Positions 24,843 to 32,260 of a stretch of 51,224 nucleotides of DNA are shown in pieces. The DNA comes from Gammaproteobacteria bacterium UBA2675 (GTDB lineage: Bacteria; Pseudomonadota; Gammaproteobacteria; Pseudomonadales; Pseudohongiellaceae), in assembly GCA_002354805.1 (NCBI GenBank), contig DEMH01000007.1, positions 30,608 to 81,831 on the forward strand, in the 5' to 3' direction. The position numbers and the translations under genes were made by a program. Positions within the stretch are counted from its first letter, which is position 1. Every line of letters begins with the position of its first letter. The notes below the pieces were generated by a model. It was not told the origin of the DNA, searched no databases, and worked only from the letters and a program-made list of their open reading frames with translations.

Positions 24843-24888
24843 GCGCCTACGCTTTACAGTCATTTAAAACAATCACTGGATGTAACGT

Positions 24889-26223
24889 TTGTTCTCCGAC
24901 TGGTATTCCGCACTTCGTCGACTCTTGTTGATTTTTTCGGCATTGCTGCTGGCTGGCTGGCTGATTGGCCAACCAGCACTGGTGGTGCTGATCGGCACAC
25001 TGATTTACCTCGTTTATCACCTGCTGCAACTGCGTCGACTTTACAACTGGCTTAAGCGCAATGAAGGCGCACAACCCTCACCACCCCCTGAGGGCCGAGG
25101 TATCTGGGGTTATGTCTTTGACGCCATGTACCTGCTGCAGCGACGTGAGCGCGAAGCCCTGCTGGAGCAAAAGAGCATTATCGACAAAGCCCAGGAGTCG
25201 ACATCAGCGCTGGAAATGGCAGTAATCATGATCAGCGGCAAAGGGTCTCTGGTCTGGTGGAACCCCGCTGCCAACCGTTTGCTGGGTCTGCAAAGCCCCA
25301 AGGATCGTCACCAGCCGGTTACTAACCTGATTCGCGAGCCGCAGTTCATCGAGTATTTCAATCGTGGACTCTACAAGAACCCCCTCAAACTGAACTCTCC
25401 AGTAAAACCGTCTGTCATGCTGGAATTCCAGATCACCAGTTTTGGCGAAGGTGAAAGGCTGATGCTGGTTCGGGATATTTCCCAACTGCATCGACTGGAG
25501 ATGATGCGCAAGGACTTTGTAGGCAATGTGTCGCACGAACTGCGCACCCCCATCACGGTCATTACTGGTTATCTGGAAACCATGCTGGACGACAGAGAGA
25601 ATCTGCCAAAACGCTGGGTACGCCCAATCGAACAAATGGCGCAACAGTCACACCGGATGGAAAACATAATCCGTGACCTGTTGACCCTTTCACAACTGGA
25701 GACGCGTTCAGCATCCAAACAACAGAGCGCCATCAACCTGCTGTCGCTGCTGCGGGATATAAAACAGGATGCTGAACAGGTGTTTGCAGAGAAAGGCCAG
25801 ACCTTCTTGCTGAGCTGTGACGAAGTACACTACCTGCGCGGAAATCTGAACGAACTGTACAGCGCCGTGTCCAACCTCGTGCTCAATGCCGCCAAATATA
25901 CTCAGCCGGGCGGACAGATCAATCTGACAGTCGTCATGGGAGAACGGGGGCTGGATGTCAGCGTTGCTGACGACGGTCCGGGGATCGCACCGCATCATAT
26001 TCCCAGGCTGACTGAGCGCTTCTATCGCGTCGACGAAAGCCGTTCAACTGATACGGGTGGAACAGGCCTCGGCCTGGCCATCGTAAAACACGTACTGGCA
26101 CGCCACGATGCTACGCTGGAGATCAAAAGCCAGGTTGGAAAAGGCAGCCAGTTTATCTGTCATTTCCCCATCGAACGCCTGAGTAATGGCAGCGAGCAAA
26201 ACCCTGAGAAACTTCAGGGTTGA
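24889..26223 (+). CDS. phoR: Phosphate regulon sensor histidine kinase
   Basis: 444 residues, apparently from a TTG start with GGA upstream; the N-terminus MFSDWYSALRRLLLIF aligns with that of PhoR proteins. Two membrane segments (about 12-45), a PAS domain (about 100-200, MISGKGSLVWWNPAANRLLGL), HisKA with H216 (VGNVSHELRTPITVI), then HATPase_c (NLVLNAAKYTQPGG, VADDGPGIAPHH, GGTGLGLAIVKH). Autophosphorylates and controls PhoB in response to PhoU/Pst. Cotranscribed with phoB. Confidence 0.94.
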   Translation: MFSDWYSALRRLLLIFSALLLAGWLIGQPALVVLIGTLIYLVYHLLQLRRLYNWLKRNEGAQPSPPPEGRGIWGYVFDAMYLLQRREREALLEQKSIIDKAQESTSALEMAVIMISGKGSLVWWNPAANRLLGLQSPKDRHQPVTNLIREPQFIEYFNRGLYKNPLKLNSPVKPSVMLEFQITSFGEGERLMLVRDISQLHRLEMMRKDFVGNVSHELRTPITVITGYLETMLDDRENLPKRWVRPIEQMAQQSHRMENIIRDLLTLSQLETRSASKQQSAINLLSLLRDIKQDAEQVFAEKGQTFLLSCDEVHYLRGNLNELYSAVSNLVLNAAKYTQPGGQINLTVVMGERGLDVSVADDGPGIAPHHIPRLTERFYRVDESRSTDTGGTGLGLAIVKHVLARHDATLEIKSQVGKGSQFICHFPIERLSNGSEQNPEKLQG

Positions 26224-26265
26224 GCTGGATTACAGCATTAGCGGGAAAACCGGGGTACAGGTAAA

Positions 26266-26991
26266 TCAGAGCTCAGACTTGACCTGCTCTTCCATGCCGG
26301 TGAGGCCAGCGTGACGTACGTCGGTACCCATGACCATGTACACCACGTGTTCGGCGATGTTCTTGGCGTGATCGCCGGCGCGCTCCAGCGAGCGCAATGC
26401 CCAGATGATATTCAGCACACGGGTGATACTGCGTGGGTCTTCGATCATGTAGGTGATCATCTCACGCATGGCGCTGCCGTATTCCATGTCAACGTTGACA
26501 TCTTCCTTGGCCACCGCCAGCGCCGCCTCGGCGTCGTAGCGCGCGAAGGCGTCAAGTGCCATATTGACCATGTGGCGGACACGTTCGCCTATATGACGAA
26601 TTTCGACGTAACCTTTTGAGGATTCATCCTGCGAAGCCAGCTCCATAGCCAGCCTGGCTATTTTGGCCGCCTCATCGCCTATTCTTTCCAGATCGTTGAC
26701 CGCCTTGATAATACCCATGACCAGTCGCAGATCGCTGGCGGCAGGCTGGCGGCGTGCCAGAATACGGTTACAGGCTTCGTCGATGGTCAGTTCCATCTCA
26801 TTGACAACATCATCGGTCTCACGCACCGTATGCCCCAGCTCGCTGTCGGCAGTAATCAGGGCAACCAACGCATCGGCCAATTGCTTCTCAACCAGGCCGC
26901 CCATCTCAAGCATACTGCTCTTGATTTCTTCCAGCTCGATATTGAATTGTTGGGAAATATGGTGGCTGTGAACGCCGGCATCGGTTTTCAT
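26266..26991 (-). CDS. phoU: Phosphate signalling protein PhoU
   Basis: 241 residues from the ATG at 26991 (AGGA upstream). Two three-helix PhoU repeats with metal-binding-type motifs: LVMGIIKAVNDLERIGDEAAKIA and IIWALRSLERAGDHAKNIAEHVVYM. N-terminal HSHHISQQFNIELEEIKSSML is usual for the family. PhoU represses PhoR signalling when phosphate is ample and modulates Pst transport. It is normally the last gene of pstSCAB-phoU; here it stands alone, convergent with phoR, and has its own Pho-box promoter. Confidence 0.94.
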   Translation of the reverse strand: MKTDAGVHSHHISQQFNIELEEIKSSMLEMGGLVEKQLADALVALITADSELGHTVRETDDVVNEMELTIDEACNRILARRQPAASDLRLVMGIIKAVNDLERIGDEAAKIARLAMELASQDESSKGYVEIRHIGERVRHMVNMALDAFARYDAEAALAVAKEDVNVDMEYGSAMREMITYMIEDPRSITRVLNIIWALRSLERAGDHAKNIAEHVVYMVMGTDVRHAGLTGMEEQVKSEL

Positions 26992-27018
26992 GATAGGGAT
27001 CCTTGCAGTTTGCACCGC

Positions 27019-27062
27019 ACTATAACGCTGAAATATGACACTTATGTGACAACGACTGACAA
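27019..27062 (-). promoter_or_regulatory. PhoB-type promoter of phoU
   Basis: Minus strand: TTGTCAG (27062-27056), TTGTCAC (27052-27046), ATAA, GTGTCAT (27041-27035), then exactly 10 bp and TATAGT (27024-27019). Two half-sites have perfect 7-4-7 spacing and a third lies one turn upstream. Position and -10 spacing match known Pho promoters. Confidence 0.75.
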
Positions 27063-27073
27063 AAAACTGTCAC
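27056..27073 (+). promoter_or_regulatory. Weaker Pho box facing ppk1
   Basis: CTGACAA (27056-27062), AAAA, CTGTCAC (27067-27073) in the plus orientation, sharing its first half-site with the phoU box. A possible -10 TGTATT lies at 27086-27091, and TAGAAT at 27107-27112 is another. Suggests PhoB control of ppk1 from the same intergenic region. Confidence 0.45.
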
Positions 27074-27155
27074 ACCGTAACAGTGTGTATTGATCGCCCA
27101 CTACGTTAGAATACATCGTTAAACGCCACCTGGTAAGCCCTTTCAGGATGTACGC

Positions 27156-29327
27156 ATGAGTAGCCGCGATCAAAGTGAACCTATAGAGCCACAACCTCTG
27201 CCCGATACACCGGAATCGATCGGCTGCCCTGCAATCGCCGAGGATATTGACCTGAATGACAGCGCTTATTACCTGAATCGTGAGCTGAGTTATCTTCAGT
27301 TTAATCTGCGTGTTCTCGATCAGGCGCGCAATACCAGGCACCCGCTGTTGGAACGGCTGATGTTCCTGCTGATCTTCAGCTCCAACCTTGACGAGTTTTA
27401 TGAAATACGCGTTTCTGGCCTGAAAAAGCAGTTGGGATTTGGTCGCCAGCGACCTGGTCCCGACGGAAAATACCCTAAGGAAGTTCTCAGCGAAATTCAC
27501 GCCACCGTCCGTCAGGCTCTGCAGGAACAGTATCGAATATTGAATGAAGAGCTGTTGCCTGCCATGGCAAGTCAGAATATACGTTTTCTGTACCGCCATG
27601 AATGGAGCGCCAGCCTGACAGAGTGGACTCAGGAGTACTTTCGCAATGAGGTCCTGCCGGTCATCAGTCCACTCGGCCTGGACCCGGCGCACCCCTTTCC
27701 GAGGCTGGTTAATAAAAGCCTTAACTTTATCCTGTCGCTGGAAGGCAAAGATGCCTTTGGGCGTGACAGCGGACTGGCCATCGTACCAGCCCCGCGCGCG
27801 CTGCCACGATTGATCAAGGTGCCATCGCACATCATGCCCGATGGCGACAACTTCATATTTCTGTCGTCAGTCATCCATGCGCATGTGGAGGAATTCTTCC
27901 CAGGCATGCGCGTCAAGGAATGTCACCAGTTCCGGGTCACACGCAATTCGGACCTTGAAATGAGCAATGTGGAGGTAGAGGACGTTGCCAGCGCATTGCA
28001 GGGCGAGCTGCACATGCGCCGCTTTGGGGCCGCTGCCAAGCTCGAAGTCGGATCTGGATGCCCCGCTGAACTGACCGACTTTTTACTTGAGCGTTTCAAT
28101 TTGACGGAAGAAGAATTGTTCAGACTGGATGGCCCCGTCAACCTGCAGCGACTGATGGCACTGAACAGCATGATAAACCGCCCGGACCTGCAATTCCCGC
28201 CGTTTTCGCCAGGGCTGCCGTCGGCACTGGAGGAGAATAATTGCATCTTTACCGCGGTGACACGCGAGGATCAACTGCTGCTGCATCCGTATCAGTCGTT
28301 CATTCCCGTCATCGACTGGGTTCGTCAGGCAGCACGCGACAGTGGCGTAATATCGATCAAACAGACACTCTACCGTACCAACGAATCATCGGAACTGGTT
28401 GAGGCGCTGTCCGAGGCTGCTCGCAATGGCAAGGAAGTTACCGTGGTCATCGAATTGCGAGCCCGATTCGACGAAGAGGACAACATCCAGTTTGCCAGCA
28501 TCCTGCAGGAAGCTGGTGCCGTAGTGGTCTACGGAGTCATGGGTTACAAAACACACGCCAAGATGCTCCTGATTGTGCGACGTGAGAGCGGTAGGCTGAA
28601 GCGCTATGCGCATCTGGGTACCGGCAATTATCATCGCAAAAATTCCCTGATCTACACCGACTACAGCCTGATGACCTGCGATGAAACTTTGTGCGCCGAT
28701 GTTCACAAGGTGTTCCAGCAAATTACCGGCATGGGAAAGAAGATTTCTCCCGATCTGATTCTGCACGCACCATTCAAACTGATGAAGGGTCTGGTGCAAT
28801 TGATTACCCAGGAGAAACAGGCAGCCCTGGATGGCAAACCGGCGCGAATCATTGCCAAAATCAATTCATTGACCGACCCCACCATCATCCGCGAATTGTA
28901 CTGCGCCTCCCAGAGTGGCGTAAAAATCGACTTGATCGTGCGCGGCATCTGCTGCCTGAAGCCGGGTGTAGCTGGTGTTTCAGAAAACATACGGGTTGTG
29001 TCTACCATCGGTCGATTCCTGGAACATTCGCGGGTCTATTACTTCTCAAACGCGACCTGCCCGCTGTATTGTTCAAGCGCAGACTGGATGGAACGCAATC
29101 TGCAGCATCGTATCGAAGTCGCCTTTCCGATTCTCAAAAAGAAGTGGATTAACCGCATCATAGACGAAATGGAAATGCACCTGACTGACAGGCGACAAAC
29201 CTGGGAACTGCAATCGGATGGAACCTATCTGCGTCCAGACGTTGACGGCCTGGATGAGGTCGGTGACGGCGTGCAGAATCAGCTGCTTAATTCGCTCTCA
29301 ATACACGCAACGGTGAATCGCCGCTGA
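27156..29327 (+). CDS. ppk1: Polyphosphate kinase 1
   Basis: 723 residues, normal Ppk1 length. Polymerises ATP gamma-phosphate into polyphosphate through phosphohistidine. N-domain RELSYLQFNLRVLDQA and SSNLDEFYEIRVSGL; catalytic histidines at 467 (VMGYKTHAKMLLIVRRE) and 624 (GRFLEHSRVYYFSN); ATP-binding KQTLYRTNESS and ELRARFDEEDNIQ. The N-terminus carries about 30 extra residues, Pro/Glu-rich. It overlaps the convergent ppx by 41 bp at the 3' ends. Pho boxes upstream suggest induction under phosphate starvation. Confidence 0.95.
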   Translation: MSSRDQSEPIEPQPLPDTPESIGCPAIAEDIDLNDSAYYLNRELSYLQFNLRVLDQARNTRHPLLERLMFLLIFSSNLDEFYEIRVSGLKKQLGFGRQRPGPDGKYPKEVLSEIHATVRQALQEQYRILNEELLPAMASQNIRFLYRHEWSASLTEWTQEYFRNEVLPVISPLGLDPAHPFPRLVNKSLNFILSLEGKDAFGRDSGLAIVPAPRALPRLIKVPSHIMPDGDNFIFLSSVIHAHVEEFFPGMRVKECHQFRVTRNSDLEMSNVEVEDVASALQGELHMRRFGAAAKLEVGSGCPAELTDFLLERFNLTEEELFRLDGPVNLQRLMALNSMINRPDLQFPPFSPGLPSALEENNCIFTAVTREDQLLLHPYQSFIPVIDWVRQAARDSGVISIKQTLYRTNESSELVEALSEAARNGKEVTVVIELRARFDEEDNIQFASILQEAGAVVVYGVMGYKTHAKMLLIVRRESGRLKRYAHLGTGNYHRKNSLIYTDYSLMTCDETLCADVHKVFQQITGMGKKISPDLILHAPFKLMKGLVQLITQEKQAALDGKPARIIAKINSLTDPTIIRELYCASQSGVKIDLIVRGICCLKPGVAGVSENIRVVSTIGRFLEHSRVYYFSNATCPLYCSSADWMERNLQHRIEVAFPILKKKWINRIIDEMEMHLTDRRQTWELQSDGTYLRPDVDGLDEVGDGVQNQLLNSLSIHATVNRR

Positions 29328-30240
29328 CCGCAGCTTTGACCATATAGTGCAGCATGCCCTCGCGGAGAGCCGATGGGCTGAAGCGCAGCGATTGAACACC
29401 GGCCGCCTGCATGAACCCGCACAACACGGCCCAGCCTGGCAGCACGAGCTCGCGCCTGCCATTTTTGAGACCGGGGAGCACATAGGCCGGATCACAGGCC
29501 ACCTGTAGAATGTCGGGTTTGAAAGACTTCAACAGGGGCAGGTCAACTGAATGCGGCGACGAGGAACCCGCTCGCTGGGCGCAGACACCAGCCAGCATCT
29601 TGGCCGTGCCGGATGACGCATAAACGTCTGACCACGGATTGGCAGCCAGCGCCTGAGTGACTTCAGCAAAGACCTGTTCAGCACTTTGCAAGGCGCGATC
29701 AAGACGTGTTTCCAGCTCATTTGCGTCTGCAACCTGCCCGGCAAACCAGCGGTCACGCCAGCTGATACAACCTATTGGCATGCTGTGCGACTGCAGTCGC
29801 GTGTCGCCCTGGCCTATGACCAACTCCGTGCTTCCACCACCGATATCAATGATCAGGCGAGGTTCGGACGATTCTGGCAATGCCGAGGTCACACCGGCAT
29901 AAACCAGTGCTGCTTCTTCAAGCCCACTGACGATGTCTATATTGATACCCAGTTGAGAAGCCGCTCTGAGAAACTCGTCGGCATTCGATGCGATACGCAA
30001 TGCATTGGTGCCAACTGCCCAGCAGTGCTGAATGGGGTAGCGCTCCAGAGCATGTCGAAAGGTATGCAGACAGCGCAAGCCACGGGCGAAGGCATCATCT
30101 GTCAGCCTGCCGCCGTCAGCGAGACCTTCGCCCAATTGGACTTTGTCACTGAAGCGCTCCACGATATCATGCCGACCATCGTGCCAGTTGGCGATCAGCA
30201 GGTGGAAACTATTGGACCCAAGGTCAATGCATGCGTACAT
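29287..30240 (-). CDS. ppx: Exopolyphosphatase, short Ppx/GppA family
   Basis: 317 residues from the ATG at 30240, chosen because the family begins at once (YACIDLGSNSFHLLIANWHDG); the frame upstream looks non-coding. Actin-like fold motifs: DLGSNS, VGTNALR, LIIDIGGGSTELVIGQ and YASSGTAKML. It hydrolyses terminal phosphates of polyphosphate, or pppGpp. E. coli Ppx has about 510 residues; this protein has only the two N-terminal actin-like domains and lacks the C-terminal HD-like domains, which fits the short class. Opposes Ppk1; the two genes overlap tail to tail. Confidence 0.88.
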   Translation of the reverse strand: MYACIDLGSNSFHLLIANWHDGRHDIVERFSDKVQLGEGLADGGRLTDDAFARGLRCLHTFRHALERYPIQHCWAVGTNALRIASNADEFLRAASQLGINIDIVSGLEEAALVYAGVTSALPESSEPRLIIDIGGGSTELVIGQGDTRLQSHSMPIGCISWRDRWFAGQVADANELETRLDRALQSAEQVFAEVTQALAANPWSDVYASSGTAKMLAGVCAQRAGSSSPHSVDLPLLKSFKPDILQVACDPAYVLPGLKNGRRELVLPGWAVLCGFMQAAGVQSLRFSPSALREGMLHYMVKAAVSGDSPLRVLRAN

Positions 30241-30313
30241 TTGCTGGTTTTCTGCCTCCAAACAGCGGTGATTAAAGCACGTTAGCCATGCAGCCTCAAC
30301 CGGAACACTCACA

Positions 30314-32230
30314 ATGCAATCAAGCCAAGCCAAACCAACTCTGTTACTCGTTCTGATCGCCCTGACAGGCAGCATTCTGGCCACCAAACTGGCACTGGCT
30401 TTTCGGCTTGAGCTCTACAGCGATGAGATATTCTACTGGCAGGCATCTCAGTTTCCCGCGCTGGCATACAGCGACCTGCCCTTCATGACCGCCTTGCTGG
30501 CCGGACTGGGAGCCGACCTGGGCGGCAATCATGCCTGGGCAGTTCGTATACTTTTTCTTGTCATGGGGAGCAGCCTGCCGCTGCTCATATTCTGGCTGGC
30601 ACAGCCTGTAACGGGCAGCAAACGCGCGCTGGAATCGGCCATTCTGACGCTGTGCCTGCCCATGGCAGCCTTTCTTGGGCTGCTGGCAGTGCCAGATGTA
30701 CCTTTGATTTTCTGGGGCATATTGTTCATCGGGTTTACTGAGCGTGCTACGCGCACCAACAGAAAAGGCTTCTGGCTGGCGGCGGGTATCGCGGCAGGGC
30801 TGGGGCTCAGCAGTCACTATCGATTTGTCCTGTACCCGGCTGCCGCTGCCCTGTTTCTGCTGGTCAGCAAAAGCCATTGGTGGGTCTGGCGCCAACCAGT
30901 CGTCTGGCTGGCAGCCCTGATTGCGGCAGCCGGTCTGTATCCGGCACTCAGTTTCAATTTGACCAATGAGCTGAGCGGGCTTGACTACCATTTGCTTGAC
31001 CGCCATCCGTGGCAATTTCAGACTGAAGGACTGTTGCATCCGTTCATCCAGGCGGCGGTCGTCACCCCGCTGATGTATGCGTTTTGCTGGTACACGCTCT
31101 GGTACCTGTTCCGGCTGGCTCTTAAAGGCGACTCCCGTGCAGGCCTGCTGCTCAGCTTCTCGGCGTGTAACCTGGGAGTCTATCTGATTCTGGCGCCCTG
31201 GAGTGATACCACACGAACAACCCTGCACTGGCCCCTGTCGGGTTATCTGCCGCTACTGGTTGCGATGCCACTGGCTGCCCGCCAACTACTCTCCTCACTA
31301 TCGAGCTACTGGCAGCCGCCCACAGCCAGGCGTGCGGTTTACGCTATTCCTTTGACCGGTTTTATTGGCTCCCTGCTGGTCCTTGCCGGTATTGGCTCTC
31401 AGGGTTTCAATGACCAGTTACAGCAAATTGTTGGCAGCAACGTGCTGTCCAACAAAATGGCTGGCTGGCAGCCTCTGACGGATGATCTGCGGACACTGCA
31501 TCAACGCCATGCAGTCGCAGAAAATTCGCTGATCGTGACAGACAACTATTACACCCAGGCGCAGATACGCTTCGCCTTGCCCGACACTCCCACGTACACC
31601 ATTGATGAGGATAAAACCGTTCGCGATGGTCGCTACACACAATATGCAATCTGGCAGTTGGATACCCAGGGGCTGCTGGCGAGTCACACGGGCCGGTCGG
31701 CGGTGCTGGTCACTGAAGACAGCACTCTGGATATCAACGAGAAAACAGCAGTCATGACACGTGCCTGCCAGACCCTGGGCAATCTGGTATTTATTGACCA
31801 GCTTTCTCTGTATCAGGGAGACAAACGCTTCAGCTATTACTATGTCCCGTCAATTGGGTCAGACAAAGACGCCGGCCAGCCCTGCCCGCTGCCGACAAGT
31901 GTGTGGCTAGATAGCCCTGCTGCGAATGCGACCCTCAGTGGCACCGTAACCGTCTCGGGCTGGGCCGTGGCACCGGGTTACGGCGTTGAGCTTGTCAATG
32001 TTCTGCTAAACCGTGAAATAACAGCACAGACTGAAAGGCAGATATCACGCGAGGATGTTGTAGAGATTGCCGATGGTGGAAGTGACCCGCAGGCCCCATT
32101 GCTGGGTTTCAGCGTAGAGCTGGATACCAGGGAGTTTGCGAACGGGCAATATGAACTGGCGGTGGAAACCGTATCCGGCACCGGGCAGCGCGAGCTGGCT
32201 GCCATACGCCGGATACGGATCGAGAATTGA
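30314..32230 (+). CDS. GT39-family (PMT/ArnT-type) membrane glycosyltransferase
   Basis: 638 residues. About ten hydrophobic segments in the first 400 residues. The first external loop carries YSDEIFYWQA with adjacent Asp37-Glu38, the polyprenyl-phosphate-sugar binding motif of the family. VPDVPLIFWGILFIGF and SHYRFVLYPAAAA match the DPM/PMT core. The last 110 residues are a soluble beta-rich domain (SVWLDSPAANATLSGTVTVSGWAVAPG), like a bacterial Ig/galactose-binding-like module, rare on this enzyme class. Transfers a sugar from a lipid carrier outside the inner membrane; acceptor unknown. Divergent from ppx. Confidence 0.82.
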   Translation: MQSSQAKPTLLLVLIALTGSILATKLALAFRLELYSDEIFYWQASQFPALAYSDLPFMTALLAGLGADLGGNHAWAVRILFLVMGSSLPLLIFWLAQPVTGSKRALESAILTLCLPMAAFLGLLAVPDVPLIFWGILFIGFTERATRTNRKGFWLAAGIAAGLGLSSHYRFVLYPAAAALFLLVSKSHWWVWRQPVVWLAALIAAAGLYPALSFNLTNELSGLDYHLLDRHPWQFQTEGLLHPFIQAAVVTPLMYAFCWYTLWYLFRLALKGDSRAGLLLSFSACNLGVYLILAPWSDTTRTTLHWPLSGYLPLLVAMPLAARQLLSSLSSYWQPPTARRAVYAIPLTGFIGSLLVLAGIGSQGFNDQLQQIVGSNVLSNKMAGWQPLTDDLRTLHQRHAVAENSLIVTDNYYTQAQIRFALPDTPTYTIDEDKTVRDGRYTQYAIWQLDTQGLLASHTGRSAVLVTEDSTLDINEKTAVMTRACQTLGNLVFIDQLSLYQGDKRFSYYYVPSIGSDKDAGQPCPLPTSVWLDSPAANATLSGTVTVSGWAVAPGYGVELVNVLLNREITAQTERQISREDVVEIADGGSDPQAPLLGFSVELDTREFANGQYELAVETVSGTGQRELAAIRRIRIEN

Positions 32231-32238
32231 AATGATGT

Positions 32239-32260
32239 GAACTAGCCAGACAGGACACTA
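32239..32260. repeat. Solitary copy of the MITE-like element end
   Basis: 22 bp match the right end of the element at 5838-5859 with one substitution (A to G at the seventh base). No left end is found nearby. Its final CTA (32258-32260) is the TAG stop codon of the chemoreceptor gene on the minus strand. It lies between two convergent genes. Confidence 0.6.

Noticed and set aside
26200..26221. AACCCTGA/TCAGGGTT hairpin at the end of phoR
   Set aside because: Lies inside the coding end, has no T tract, and the stem is short; terminator function not supported.
27042..27830. Minus-strand 262-residue frame over ppk1
   Set aside because: Antisense to conserved Ppk1 coding sequence and overlaps the Pho-box region.
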